Part shown: piece by piece, positions 16,229 through 23,733 of the stretch
How positions within the stretch are numbered: the stretch's first letter is position 1
Layout: each line of letters starts with the position of its first letter
NCBI RefSeq assembly: GCF_003402975.1
Contig: NZ_QURB01000011.1
Coordinates: forward strand, 1 to 64,000
Direction: 5' to 3'
Source of the DNA: Brumimicrobium aurantiacum
GTDB taxonomy: Bacteria > Bacteroidota > Bacteroidia > Flavobacteriales_D > Crocinitomicaceae
Length of the DNA: 64,000 nucleotides
Program-made: the position numbers and the translations under genes
Notes under the pieces: generated by a model
Told to the model about the DNA's origin: nothing
The model's input: the letters and a program-made list of their open reading frames with translations, nothing else
Databases searched by the model: none

Positions 16229-16340
16229 CCTCCAATTTTATATCTCCTCATAAATAGTCTTGACGCCCTGCTATGGCATGGGCTCAAGAATGTATGAGGA
16301 GAGGGCATTTGGAGGTGCCCAGAATGCTGCAGGACTGGGC
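16229..16340 (+). other. strongly structured GC-richer segment, candidate RNA leader or ncRNA
   Basis: Nested complementary segments stack into one long stem: CCTCCAA (16229-16235) with TTGGAGG (16309-16315); CTCCTCATA (16244-16252) with TATGAGGAG (16293-16301); CTTGA (16259-16263) with TCAAG (16284-16288); GCCC (16265-16268) with GGGC (16280-16283). A second hairpin follows, GCCCAG (16317-16322) with CTGGGC (16335-16340). GGGCA (16303-16307) can alternatively pair with TGCCC (16316-16320), which would free GGAGG. The segment is visibly richer in G and C than its AT-rich surroundings. It lies 29 nt before the small gene at 16369. Confidence 0.55.
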
Positions 16341-16362
16341 TCATGCTACATTACTACAATAA
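16324..16362 (+). CDS. possible 12-codon leader peptide
   Basis: ATG at 16324 reads M-L-Q-D-W-A-H-A-T-L-L-Q and stops at TAA 16360-16362. It is preceded 8 nt upstream by GGAGG (16311-16315), which is buried in the stem described above, and ends 6 nt before the ATG of the next gene. The arrangement is that of an attenuator leader, but GGAGG is not the usual initiation signal in Bacteroidota, so this is speculative. Confidence 0.25.
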   Translation: MLQDWAHATLLQ

Positions 16363-16368
16363 GAAATC

Positions 16369-16569
16369 ATGTTAAAAGTAGAATTACTTAAGTATCCGTT
16401 AACAATGTCTCAGGTAGATAAGCTTATTATCTTCATGGTATATTATGACATCAAAACTATTGAGGAATTGCTCTCAAAGGACGAGAGTGAGTTGTCTCAA
16501 ATGGAAGGATGGACAGAAGAATTAAAAGAAACTAAAGCAATTGTTCACGGAAATTATCCTTTAAATTAA
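16369..16569 (+). CDS. small RpoA-CTD-like (helix-hairpin-helix) protein
   Basis: 66 residues. The stretch I-K-T-I-E-E-L-L-S-K-D-E-S-E-L-S-Q-M-E-G-W-T-E-E-L follows the pattern of the C-terminal domain of RNA polymerase alpha (I-x-T-V-x-E-L-L-x-x-S-E-x-E-L-L-x-I-x-x-x-G-x-x-S-L). The two basic DNA-contact positions are not obviously kept. No signal peptide. It converges on the 496-aa gene, with stops 2 nt apart, and is the only plus-strand gene in this part of the island. A role in transcription or DNA binding is inferred from the fold pattern only. Confidence 0.5.
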   Translation: MLKVELLKYPLTMSQVDKLIIFMVYYDIKTIEELLSKDESELSQMEGWTEELKETKAIVHGNYPLN

Positions 16570-16570
16570 T

Positions 16571-18061
16571 TCATTCGTCAAGCCTATCAATGGTCCTTTT
16601 TAATTCGATAGCAAATTTCTTGATTCTGTCAATACTTGCAGTAGAAGGATTATACATATTATTCCTAAGACTTGATTGAGAATAGATTCGATTGTCTTTG
16701 TTTGTAATTGATTGCTTGATCCAAGCAGCAACCCTAACTCTCTTTTCAGGTTCAAAGATGTCTAATTCGTTTAGCAATCGAAATAAAAGTGCGATTTCAT
16801 TAATGTTGAGTGTACTTATTAATTTTATTGAGTCGGTATTGAATTCATTTAATTGGTTTTGTTTGGAAATGATATCAGATTCAATGTGTTTAATTTCTAA
16901 TGCTAACCAATTTAGAAGTTTATTTATTAGACTACAATTTTCTTGATCACCAGAGGTTAAGACTTTTAATTGTTCAAATTCTTTCGTCTTTACCTGTAGA
17001 AAATTATTTCTTTCTTCAAGTTCTTCAAAATCATTAGAAGCAGAAATAATAGATTCTATTAGGTAGTCAAAAAATGATTTGTTTTTAAAGTTAATGGAGA
17101 TAAGGTAGGTCACAATTTTTTCTTGATCAAGTTCTTTAATTTTCCTTTTGAGGAAAAAACGTTTCAAAGACTTAAATACAACAGTATAATATTGATAATC
17201 ATTGTAAGAAATTCTTTTGGTGTTTTGAAATTTTAGAATATTCTTCAGTTCAGCATTTAGTATATCTTTCAATTCTTCATCAACTGTTAGCGCATTAAGC
17301 TTTCTTTCAATCAGCCTCGTTTTAGTAATGAAGTTTGTATTGTTAATGAGTTTTGATGAAAACGGAATGTTTAAACTAAGGTCCAAATACCTTTTGAAAG
17401 ACTTATAAGTATGATCCAATATTTCAACGATGGAAATATAGATTAGAATTGCGCAATCTCTGTTGGTGTATTCGTGCTTAAGTTGAAGTGTTAAATCAGC
17501 TTGTTTAATTTTATAGCGATCAGTTAATTCAATCAAAAAGCTATTAAGCAATCTGTGAAGTTTTGAGATTTTCTTTTTACAAGTTTCTTCATCATCAATC
17601 AAAGTGATCTGTCTGATCTCGTAAATATGTTCGGTTTTTAAATTTTCAAGAAGTTGATTGAAATAACAATACCTCAAGCGGTCGTTTTCAATTTCATTCC
17701 AGTCTGTTACAGTAGGCATTGAAATTGGTGTTTCATAGACTATTTTTTCAAGTATTGTCATACTTTTAAAAGCAGTATTATTTATTGATTCGAGAATGCC
17801 TTGGTATTTAGAATTAAAATATACTTGGTGCTGAATAGAATTCTTGTTTGTATAGAATTTGTGAGCAATAGGATTGGCAGAAGATACTTTTATTTGACTA
17901 ACAACTTTGTGTCCTCTGTAGTGCCCAACTATCATGTCCTTACATGTGAGCTGTTCCGATTTTAAAAAATTAGCAATAGCAGTAGGCCTTAATTTATTCG
18001 GGGTTAAGTCACCATTAATAAGATCATGATATGAAATGATTTTGTTGAATAAATCTTGCAT
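16571..18061 (-). CDS. hypothetical mobile-element protein, RteC-like C-terminus
   Basis: 496 residues, helix-rich, unrecognised over most of its length. The C-terminal 90 residues (N-E-I-A-L-L-F-R-L-L-N-E-L, then Y-S-Q-S-S-L-R-N-N-M-Y, then F-A-I-E-L-K-R-T-I) resemble the end of RteC-type regulators and similar proteins that accompany integrases in Bacteroidota mobile elements. That resemblance is from memory and weak. The N-terminus has no signal peptide. It lies 167 nt downstream of the integrase gene on the same strand, with the integrase terminator in between, so it is probably transcribed separately. Confidence 0.5.
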   Translation of the reverse strand: MQDLFNKIISYHDLINGDLTPNKLRPTAIANFLKSEQLTCKDMIVGHYRGHKVVSQIKVSSANPIAHKFYTNKNSIQHQVYFNSKYQGILESINNTAFKSMTILEKIVYETPISMPTVTDWNEIENDRLRYCYFNQLLENLKTEHIYEIRQITLIDDEETCKKKISKLHRLLNSFLIELTDRYKIKQADLTLQLKHEYTNRDCAILIYISIVEILDHTYKSFKRYLDLSLNIPFSSKLINNTNFITKTRLIERKLNALTVDEELKDILNAELKNILKFQNTKRISYNDYQYYTVVFKSLKRFFLKRKIKELDQEKIVTYLISINFKNKSFFDYLIESIISASNDFEELEERNNFLQVKTKEFEQLKVLTSGDQENCSLINKLLNWLALEIKHIESDIISKQNQLNEFNTDSIKLISTLNINEIALLFRLLNELDIFEPEKRVRVAAWIKQSITNKDNRIYSQSSLRNNMYNPSTASIDRIKKFAIELKRTIDRLDE

Positions 18062-18188
18062 ATCTAGCGTGTTTCATGACTAAAAAAAAGTAAATCATAC
18101 TTAATTTAAGGATTTGAATTTAAAAATATTTTATTAATTAGACAAATTGAGATTTGTCGTTTAGACGAATGGAGTTTTACAGCATATA

Positions 18189-18217
18189 AAAAAAACACCA
18201 AGCTTAGCCTGGTGTTT
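18189..18217 (-). terminator. terminator of the integrase gene
   Basis: On the minus strand a stem AACACCA / TGGTGTT around a GC-containing loop is followed by a run of T, 11 nt past the integrase stop. Confidence 0.75.
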
Positions 18218-18228
18218 AAGTTGAAGTT

Positions 18229-19506
18229 TTATCCGGTAATAGACTTTTGGTTGTCTTTTTTTGGAGGTTCTGCTTTTTCTCCAAATAATTTGTCTTTAAG
18301 GTTTAGCATATCTTCTGATACCTTTTGCTCAATTACTTTAGCGTAGACTTGGGTTGTACGAATGGAAGAGTGACCCAACATTTTGCTCACGGTCTCAATA
18401 GGTACACCATTGGCAAGCGTGACGGTTGTAGCGAAGGTATGACGAGCAATATGTGAAGTTATACGTTTTTCTATTCCACAAATGTCTGCAAGCTCTTTTA
18501 GGTATGCATTATAACATTGGTTACTGTTTACAGGTAGAAGTTTGTTGCTTGAAATACAATGTTCATTCTCTCTGTACTTATTGATGATTTCTAGAGCGAC
18601 TGGAAGCAAGGGAACACTTTCTTTTGTTCCCGTTTTTTGTCTTTCTGTTGATAGCCATGCTTCACCATCAATTCCTGTTGTTACTGCATCGTATTCAAAG
18701 TTGTGAATATCAGAATATGAAAAACCAGTGTAACAGCAAAAGATGAATACGTCTCGGACTTCTTCAAGTCGTTCAATAGATATTTTCTTCGACATTAATT
18801 TGTTTAATTCCTCTTGGGTAAGAACCTCCCTTTTTGGAGGAGTGTAACTGCAACGGAAATTATTAAAGGGATTTGATGGAATCCAGTCAAGTCCAACTGC
18901 CATGTTCATAATCTTCTTGAGATTCTTGATGTATTTATGTGCAGTGTTTACTTGTAAATTCTCTTTAGTTAGAAGGTAGTGTTCGAACTCTGTAACAAAG
19001 CGTAAACGAAGATCGGGGAGTGGCATATCTTTGACTTTGTATTGCTTTTTCATAAAAGAGCGAACTTTGTTTTTGGTAATGATGTATCGTGCGTGAGTTT
19101 TCTTTACAACTTTTCCAATCTTTACTTCTTCCTCCATTCTAGTGTTGTGATAGTTGAAGGCTTCGAGAATTGTTTTTAATTGAATTTCTCCATTCTGCTT
19201 CCCCAGATAAATATCTTTTAATTCAACACTTGAAATGGCATCACGTTGAGATGATTCCTTAATGAATATTTGAGTTATCTCGTTAATAGTTCTATTAATA
19301 TACCCATTAATAAAAGTTGCTTTTGCATATGAATTTTTGACTTCACGTTTATTTTCATTCCAGGATGAAATTGGGACATAATAAGTGGTTGCAATTTCAG
19401 CTCTTTTTTGGTCAATAAAAATACGGATATACAACTGTGTTTTTCCATCTTTTTTTCTTCTTTTATTAAGGAAGAAATGCACGTTAAATTTTTGGTTTCT
19501 ACTCAT
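18229..19506 (-). CDS. tyrosine recombinase / integrase of the island
   Basis: 425 residues: N-terminal arm-binding part (about 5-110), SAM-like core-binding domain (about 120-215) and catalytic domain. Catalytic residues visible: H352-x2-R355-H356 (H-I-A-R-H), H379 (L-G-H) and nucleophile Y388 (V-Y-A-K-V). The first catalytic arginine is replaced (C-Y-T-G-F-S-Y-S-D where L-R is usual), a change also known in the CTnDOT integrase. It catalyses integration and excision of the element. The nearest tRNA genes are the tandem tRNA-Lys genes 455 bp upstream; the upstream region carries a repeat array that fits integrase arm sites. Confidence 0.92.
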   Translation of the reverse strand: MSRNQKFNVHFFLNKRRKKDGKTQLYIRIFIDQKRAEIATTYYVPISSWNENKREVKNSYAKATFINGYINRTINEITQIFIKESSQRDAISSVELKDIYLGKQNGEIQLKTILEAFNYHNTRMEEEVKIGKVVKKTHARYIITKNKVRSFMKKQYKVKDMPLPDLRLRFVTEFEHYLLTKENLQVNTAHKYIKNLKKIMNMAVGLDWIPSNPFNNFRCSYTPPKREVLTQEELNKLMSKKISIERLEEVRDVFIFCCYTGFSYSDIHNFEYDAVTTGIDGEAWLSTERQKTGTKESVPLLPVALEIINKYRENEHCISSNKLLPVNSNQCYNAYLKELADICGIEKRITSHIARHTFATTVTLANGVPIETVSKMLGHSSIRTTQVYAKVIEQKVSEDMLNLKDKLFGEKAEPPKKDNQKSITG

Positions 19507-19929
19507 AACTATAAATTTTAAATGTTTCCAAATTAATGGTTCATTCAGCTAAAGAATTTAAGTTATTTATTCCCTTTGTACCCAATGGTATAATTGAGAT
19601 TTGGTGACTTTGGTGGTCAAGTATTCTTGAGGACCGTTTTTGACCACCAGTTGACCACCAGTTGTAAAATGATTGTGTTGAATTTTGGTGTTTTTGAAGT
19701 ACTAATTTTTTGAGGTTTAGAATTGGATTCTAAATGATCAAAAAATCACTCTTAAATTCAGGTAAAAAATCACTTTTTAACTTAAAATCTGGTGGTCTAA
19801 ATTTATTACAAATTTTGACCACCACATAGACCACGAGATTTATGTGTTTAATTGATTTTGATTGCTTTTGTGGTAAATTGGAAAACGCCCTGTTTACGGG
19901 GTTTTTCATAGGATTTGGAGGTGTATAAC
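19507..19929. other. intergenic region between integrase and tRNA-Lys
   Basis: 423 bp without a gene. It contains the GACCAC repeat array (19612-19834). A weak hairpin CCCTG-TTTA-CGGGG with a T run near 19887-19907 may be a second terminator. It probably contains the attachment site of the element, but no core sequence can be identified without the other end. Confidence 0.5.
19612..19834. promoter_or_regulatory. array of GACCAC(CA) repeats upstream of the integrase
   Basis: GGTGGTC (19612) and GGTGGTC (19791) are inverted; GACCACCAG lies at 19642 and 19653 (11-bp spacing), and GACCAC at 19817 and 19829 (12-bp spacing). Six copies in about 220 bp, in pairs spaced one helical turn, is the pattern expected for arm-type binding sites of a tyrosine recombinase or a cooperative repressor. 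Confidence 0.65.
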
Positions 19930-19959
19930 AAAAAAAGCCTCTCGAATGAGAGGCTTTTT
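19930..19959 (-). terminator. terminator downstream of the tRNA-Lys pair
   Basis: AAGCCTCTC-GAAT-GAGAGGCTT with flanking A and T runs, directly 3' of tRNA-Lys copy 1 (19961). Confidence 0.8.
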
Positions 19960-19960
19960 G

Positions 19961-20033
19961 TGATCCCGCTGAGGTTCGAACTCAGGACCCTTACATTAAA
20001 AGTGTAATGCTCTACCAGCTGAGCTACGGAATC
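19961..20033 (-). tRNA. tRNA-Lys (anticodon TTT), copy 1
   Basis: 73 nt; the acceptor stem GATTCCG pairs with CGGGATC, the anticodon loop reads ACTTTTAAT with anticodon TTT, and the T arm contains GTTCGAA. CCA is not encoded. Identical to copy 2, 56 nt away. It is the copy facing the island, so it is a candidate integration target, although an intact terminator follows it directly. Confidence 0.95.
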
Positions 20034-20089
20034 GTAAATATTTCAAAAAAAAATAAAAATCAAATTGATTAGAAATGATTTTTGATTGG

Positions 20090-20162
20090 TGATCCCGCTG
20101 AGGTTCGAACTCAGGACCCTTACATTAAAAGTGTAATGCTCTACCAGCTGAGCTACGGAATC
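20090..20162 (-). tRNA. tRNA-Lys (anticodon TTT), copy 2
   Basis: 73 nt, identical to copy 1 and transcribed first. Both copies probably form one transcript ending at the 19930-19959 hairpin. The spacer and the outer flanks differ, so only the tRNA itself is duplicated. Confidence 0.95.
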
Positions 20163-20439
20163 ATGTTATTTCTATTTACAAAAACCGTTGTTTTTGTTTT
20201 TTAAATTATATCGCTAACGCGGGTGCAAATATAGTGGGTTTATTTAAACTAACAAGCCTGAAACGTGATTTTTTTTAATAATTTTTTGGTTTTATTTTAA
20301 ACTCACTGATTTATAAGCTCTAATCAATTCATATTATTTTCATTTTTTTATCTTCAGGTGAATATTACTCTATTTTAAGAATTGTACTTCTCATTCAAAT
20401 GTAACCTGTATTAGGTGTTCAAATAACCTTTACTTTCTA

Positions 20440-20447
20440 TATATTTG
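20440..20447 (+). promoter_or_regulatory. -7-like element TATATTTG before aroK
   Basis: Matches the Bacteroidota -7 consensus TAnnTTTG and ends only 5 nt before the aroK ATG, so the transcript would be leaderless or nearly so. No clear -33 TTTG is seen. Confidence 0.45.
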
Positions 20448-20452
20448 GAGTT

Positions 20453-20965
20453 ATGCAAAAAAACTTAGTTTTTCTAATTGGATTTATGGGAGTAGGTAAA
20501 ACTACTCTTGGAAAAAAAATCGCCAAAAAGCTTGAATATACCTTCGTAGATATAGATCAAAAAATCGAAAGCAAGTTTAAAATTTCAATTAATGAATTTT
20601 TTAATAAATATGGTGAGACTACTTTTAGAAAAGAAGAAACCAAGATGCTAGAAAGTATCATCAGTGAAGAAAATAATGCAATTATATCAGTAGGAGGTGG
20701 GTTGCCTTGTTTTAATGGAAACATGGAATTGATGAATAAAAGTGGTGTGACATGTTATTTGAAACGACCGCCAAAGGAACTTTATCATCGTTTGGTAAAC
20801 GGTAAGGGGAATAGGCCTCTTTTAAAAGAGTTAAACGATGAGGAATTGTTGTTGTTTATAGAAAATAAGCTTAACGAGAGAGAAATGTACTATAATCAAG
20901 CACGATTTGTTTTTTTAAGAGATAGACAAAGTGTTGAGAATTTGGTTGAGGAATTAAATTTATAG
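20453..20965 (+). CDS. aroK: shikimate kinase
   Basis: 170 residues. It phosphorylates shikimate with ATP in the fifth step of the shikimate pathway to aromatic amino acids. P-loop G-F-M-G-V-G-K-T-T (10-18), shikimate-binding D33 and D35 (V-D-I-D) and R59 (F-R-K), G-G-G at 81-83, lid region R-P-L-L. All expected residues are present and the length is typical. Single gene convergent with the DUF7793-like gene. The first core gene right of the tRNA-Lys pair. Confidence 0.95.
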   Translation: MQKNLVFLIGFMGVGKTTLGKKIAKKLEYTFVDIDQKIESKFKISINEFFNKYGETTFRKEETKMLESIISEENNAIISVGGGLPCFNGNMELMNKSGVTCYLKRPPKELYHRLVNGKGNRPLLKELNDEELLLFIENKLNEREMYYNQARFVFLRDRQSVENLVEELNL

Positions 20966-20972
20966 CTAACTT

Positions 20973-21359
20973 TTATAATTCATAATCCTTTAGCCACTTG
21001 TAAGCTTCATCATAGTCCTTAAAATACTTCTTATTGGGTACATTTTTGGAGAATAAACGACGTAATGAGATTTGCATAGGTAGAGAATTATAAACTAAGG
21101 CAAAAATATTAGGGTTTAATTCTAAGTTATTGATGTGGTTTTCAAATGATTCATCTGTTTCAATTGCTAATGTTTGTCTAGTATCTATCAGTAGTTTATA
21201 TCTCTTTCCACCTGTAAGTTTATCGAAAAATAATTTCTGATTTAATACTTCCTGAAGGTCATAAGTTTTGTCGCTAGGCTTTAGAACATAATGAAATATG
21301 CCATCATCTTTAAATTCGATTTTAGCGATATCACTAACGTATATCTTTTCATTTGTCAT
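20973..21359 (-). CDS. DUF7793-like small protein
   Basis: 128 residues, soluble alpha/beta. The pattern (L-L-I-D-T-R in the middle, then I-F-A-L-V-Y-N-S-L-P, and D-Y-D-E-A-Y-K-W-L near the end) resembles the SpoIIAA/STAS-like DUF7793 proteins common in Bacteroidota; function unknown. The stop is 7 nt from the aroK stop (convergent). A -7-like element (minus strand TATATTTG, 21388-21395) lies 29 nt upstream. Confidence 0.6.
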   Translation of the reverse strand: MTNEKIYVSDIAKIEFKDDGIFHYVLKPSDKTYDLQEVLNQKLFFDKLTGGKRYKLLIDTRQTLAIETDESFENHINNLELNPNIFALVYNSLPMQISLRRLFSKNVPNKKYFKDYDEAYKWLKDYEL

Positions 21360-21592
21360 ATAAAGTTTTTCTAAATAGTTGCTTAAGCAAATATATAATT
21401 TAATATTAAAAAGTGTGCATAGCTTTCGCTTAAAATTGTATTTTTGGTTTTATATAAAATGATGAATTACGGAGTTAGATACGTGAATAACTTGTTTAAA
21501 GTGTTGAGTAGATGTGAGAAAAAGACTTTTTTATCCTTTATAACTCCGGAAATAACTAATGTTAAAATGAAGAATTCTATTTTAACAACGAT

Positions 21593-21634
21593 AAAAAAGC
21601 CACAAAGAACATTTTCTAATATTCCTTGTGGCTT
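21593..21634 (-). terminator. terminator of the proCBA operon
   Basis: On the minus strand GCCACAAGGAA pairs with TTCTTTGTGGC across an AT loop and is followed by TTTTTTA, about 27 nt past the proA stop. Confidence 0.8.
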
Positions 21635-21661
21635 ACACTAAAAGTTAGAAATTAATCGAAC

Positions 21662-22861
21662 TTAATCTCTTGTTTGACCATCTCCAAATACGTAATACTT
21701 ATTGGTTGTCAATTGTTTTAACCCTAATGGTCCTCTATGGTGTAGTTTATCTGTACTAATTGCTAGCTCTGCACCAACACCCATTGCTCCACCATCCGTA
21801 AATCGTGAAGAAGCGTTTTGATATACTGCAGCACTGTCAATTTGCTCCATAAATGCTATAGCATCATTTTTATCCTCAGTCATGATAATAGCAGAGTGTT
21901 TTCCTGAGTGCTCATTAATTAACTCAATGGCTTCTTTTGAATCTTCTGCAGTACCTATCAATATCTTCATGGCAAGGAATTCTTCTTTCCAAACCTTTAC
22001 ACTTTCCATTTCCTCAAGGTCAGACAATACTTTTTTCGTTTTATTGTCAACTATGATTTCAACACCTTTTTCAGTAAGGATTGATTTTAGGTCTTTTAAT
22101 TTCTCCTCATAATTTGGAATATTCTTATCAATTAAAATGTTATCCAATGCGTTACAAGCAGATGTTTTATCTGTTTTGGCATTGAGTAAAACTTTAATTG
22201 TTTTGTTCCAATCTGCCTCCGGTGAAATGTACATAAAATTATTTCCCCTTCCTGATATCAAAACTGCACATTTAGCATGTTGTTTTACAAAATCAATTAA
22301 CCTTTCTCCTCCTCGAGGAACGATTAAATCTAATTTCTCTGTCGGGTTTCTTAAGAATTCCTGGGTTTCATCCCTGTTCATTTCTAGCATTTTAATCCAA
22401 TCTTTATCAAGATTGTTTTGTTGAAGTGCTTCATGCCAACATTTTACCAAAACTTTGTTACTGTTGTAAGCCTCTCGTCCACCTTTTAATAATATTTTGT
22501 TGTTGGCTTTAAAAGCCAAAACTGCTGCTTCTATGGTTACATCCGGCCTTGATTCGTATATAATCATAATTGTACCGAATGGATCTGTTTTGTTGATGAC
22601 CTCTAAACCATTGTCAAGTTTTAATTCAGAAATTTTCTTTCCTACAGGATCATCTTGACCCTTTACCTGACGAATAGCTGTAATCATTCCATCTATTTTT
22701 CCCTGATTAACAACTAATCGATCGTATAAAGCTTGGTCATCTCTTTCAAATGCATCAAGATCCTTTTTGTTTTCAGCTAAGATTTCATCTCTCTTCTTAT
22801 CGATAATATTTATCATCGATTGTAGTACATTGTTTTTTGTTTCTGTATCTAAAAATTTCAT
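21662..22861 (-). CDS. proA: gamma-glutamyl phosphate reductase
   Basis: 399 residues. NADPH-dependent reduction of gamma-glutamyl phosphate to glutamate semialdehyde, second step of proline synthesis. ALDH-fold protein with catalytic Cys at 236 (S-A-C-N-A-L-D) and the family block Y-E-S-R-P-D-V-T near 102-109. The C-terminus carries H-R-G-P-L-G-L-K. Third gene of a proC-proB-proA order on the minus strand (43 nt after proB), followed by a clear terminator. Slightly shorter than E. coli ProA (417), as usual in this phylum. Confidence 0.95.
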   Translation of the reverse strand: MKFLDTETKNNVLQSMINIIDKKRDEILAENKKDLDAFERDDQALYDRLVVNQGKIDGMITAIRQVKGQDDPVGKKISELKLDNGLEVINKTDPFGTIMIIYESRPDVTIEAAVLAFKANNKILLKGGREAYNSNKVLVKCWHEALQQNNLDKDWIKMLEMNRDETQEFLRNPTEKLDLIVPRGGERLIDFVKQHAKCAVLISGRGNNFMYISPEADWNKTIKVLLNAKTDKTSACNALDNILIDKNIPNYEEKLKDLKSILTEKGVEIIVDNKTKKVLSDLEEMESVKVWKEEFLAMKILIGTAEDSKEAIELINEHSGKHSAIIMTEDKNDAIAFMEQIDSAAVYQNASSRFTDGGAMGVGAELAISTDKLHHRGPLGLKQLTTNKYYVFGDGQTRD

Positions 22862-22904
22862 GTTTGTGGTTGTATATTTAAATAAGTTTGTAATTGTATG
22901 TAGG

Positions 22905-23678
22905 TTAGACGAATTTCGTACCTACTGTTTTACCTTCTAAAATGTCTATAATAATATTGTCTTCTTTACCATTGGCAATGTAAGTAGGGATTTCTTTATT
23001 GGCTGTAGATTTGGCAATCCTTAGTTTAGACCCCATTCCTCCACGGCCTTCTCCTTCACCTTTTTCAGATGTTTGTACATATTTTTCAACGTCTTGATCT
23101 CCTTCTACATGGTGAAGTAACTCAGAGTCATCATCATCTGGATGTCCTGTGTATAGACCATCAGTATCAGTAAGCATGATTAACATATCAGCATCTACAA
23201 GTTCGGCAACCAAACTGGCCAATTCATCATTGTCTGTAAACATAGATGTGGTTAATGATACTGCATCATCTTCATTTGCAATCGGAATAATTTCCTCTGC
23301 TAATAAAGCTTCATAACAATTGATCATATTGTCACGATATTGACCTGGAGCAAAATCGCGCTTAGTAGCCAAAACTTGAGCACATCGCATTCCAAAATCA
23401 TGAAACATGGAATAATAATGGCGCATCAATCGTGGCTGACCAACAGATGAAAATACTTGTCTTCTTGTTGTTGGATCAGTTGCTGAACAATCTCCTAAAA
23501 CTTCCTTCCCTGCAATCGCAGAACCAGAAGAAACTAAAATCGTGATGATATCACGTTCATATAAATAGGCGATTTGACGAACCAGATTTTTTAAAATCGG
23601 TCCAACAATGCGATTGCTAGTGTTGGTCATTACGTTTGTACCTACTTTTATTACTACTCTTTTTTTGAATTTACGCAA
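22905..23678 (-). CDS. proB: glutamate 5-kinase (short form without PUA domain)
   Basis: 257 residues. Phosphorylates glutamate to gamma-glutamyl phosphate. Amino-acid-kinase fold: V-V-I-K-V-G-T-N at 8-15, V-S-S-G-S-A-I-A-G, N-E-D-D-A-V-S, L-T-D-T-D-G-L-Y and the phosphate loop G-M-G-S-K. The C-terminal PUA domain of the E. coli enzyme (367 aa) is missing, which is normal for the short ProB type. Lies 55 nt after proC and 43 nt before proA. Confidence 0.95.
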   Translation of the reverse strand: MRKFKKRVVIKVGTNVMTNTSNRIVGPILKNLVRQIAYLYERDIITILVSSGSAIAGKEVLGDCSATDPTTRRQVFSSVGQPRLMRHYYSMFHDFGMRCAQVLATKRDFAPGQYRDNMINCYEALLAEEIIPIANEDDAVSLTTSMFTDNDELASLVAELVDADMLIMLTDTDGLYTGHPDDDDSELLHHVEGDQDVEKYVQTSEKGEGEGRGGMGSKLRIAKSTANKEIPTYIANGKEDNIIIDILEGKTVGTKFV

Positions 23679-23733
23679 AACTTAATTTGTATTTATTAAT
23701 ATATAATTTGAATTGTTTTTACTACGTTGTTTA

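Noticed and set aside
16229..16340. Retron msr-msd RNA
   Set aside because: The nested inverted repeats invite the idea, but no reverse transcriptase gene is in the window.
16290..16391. 33-codon frame starting M-Y-E-E-R-A-F-G-G-A
   Set aside because: It overlaps the stems of the structured segment, and its composition follows the palindromes; no precursor-peptide partner gene is nearby.
1..19930. CRISPR array
   Set aside because: The repeats found are tandem coding repeats, REP-like palindromes or operator-like motifs; none shows regular repeat-spacer structure, and no cas gene is present.
21444..21641. Plus-strand frame of 65 codons before proA
   Set aside because: Its 3' end is the proCBA terminator hairpin; it has no domain and no good start context.
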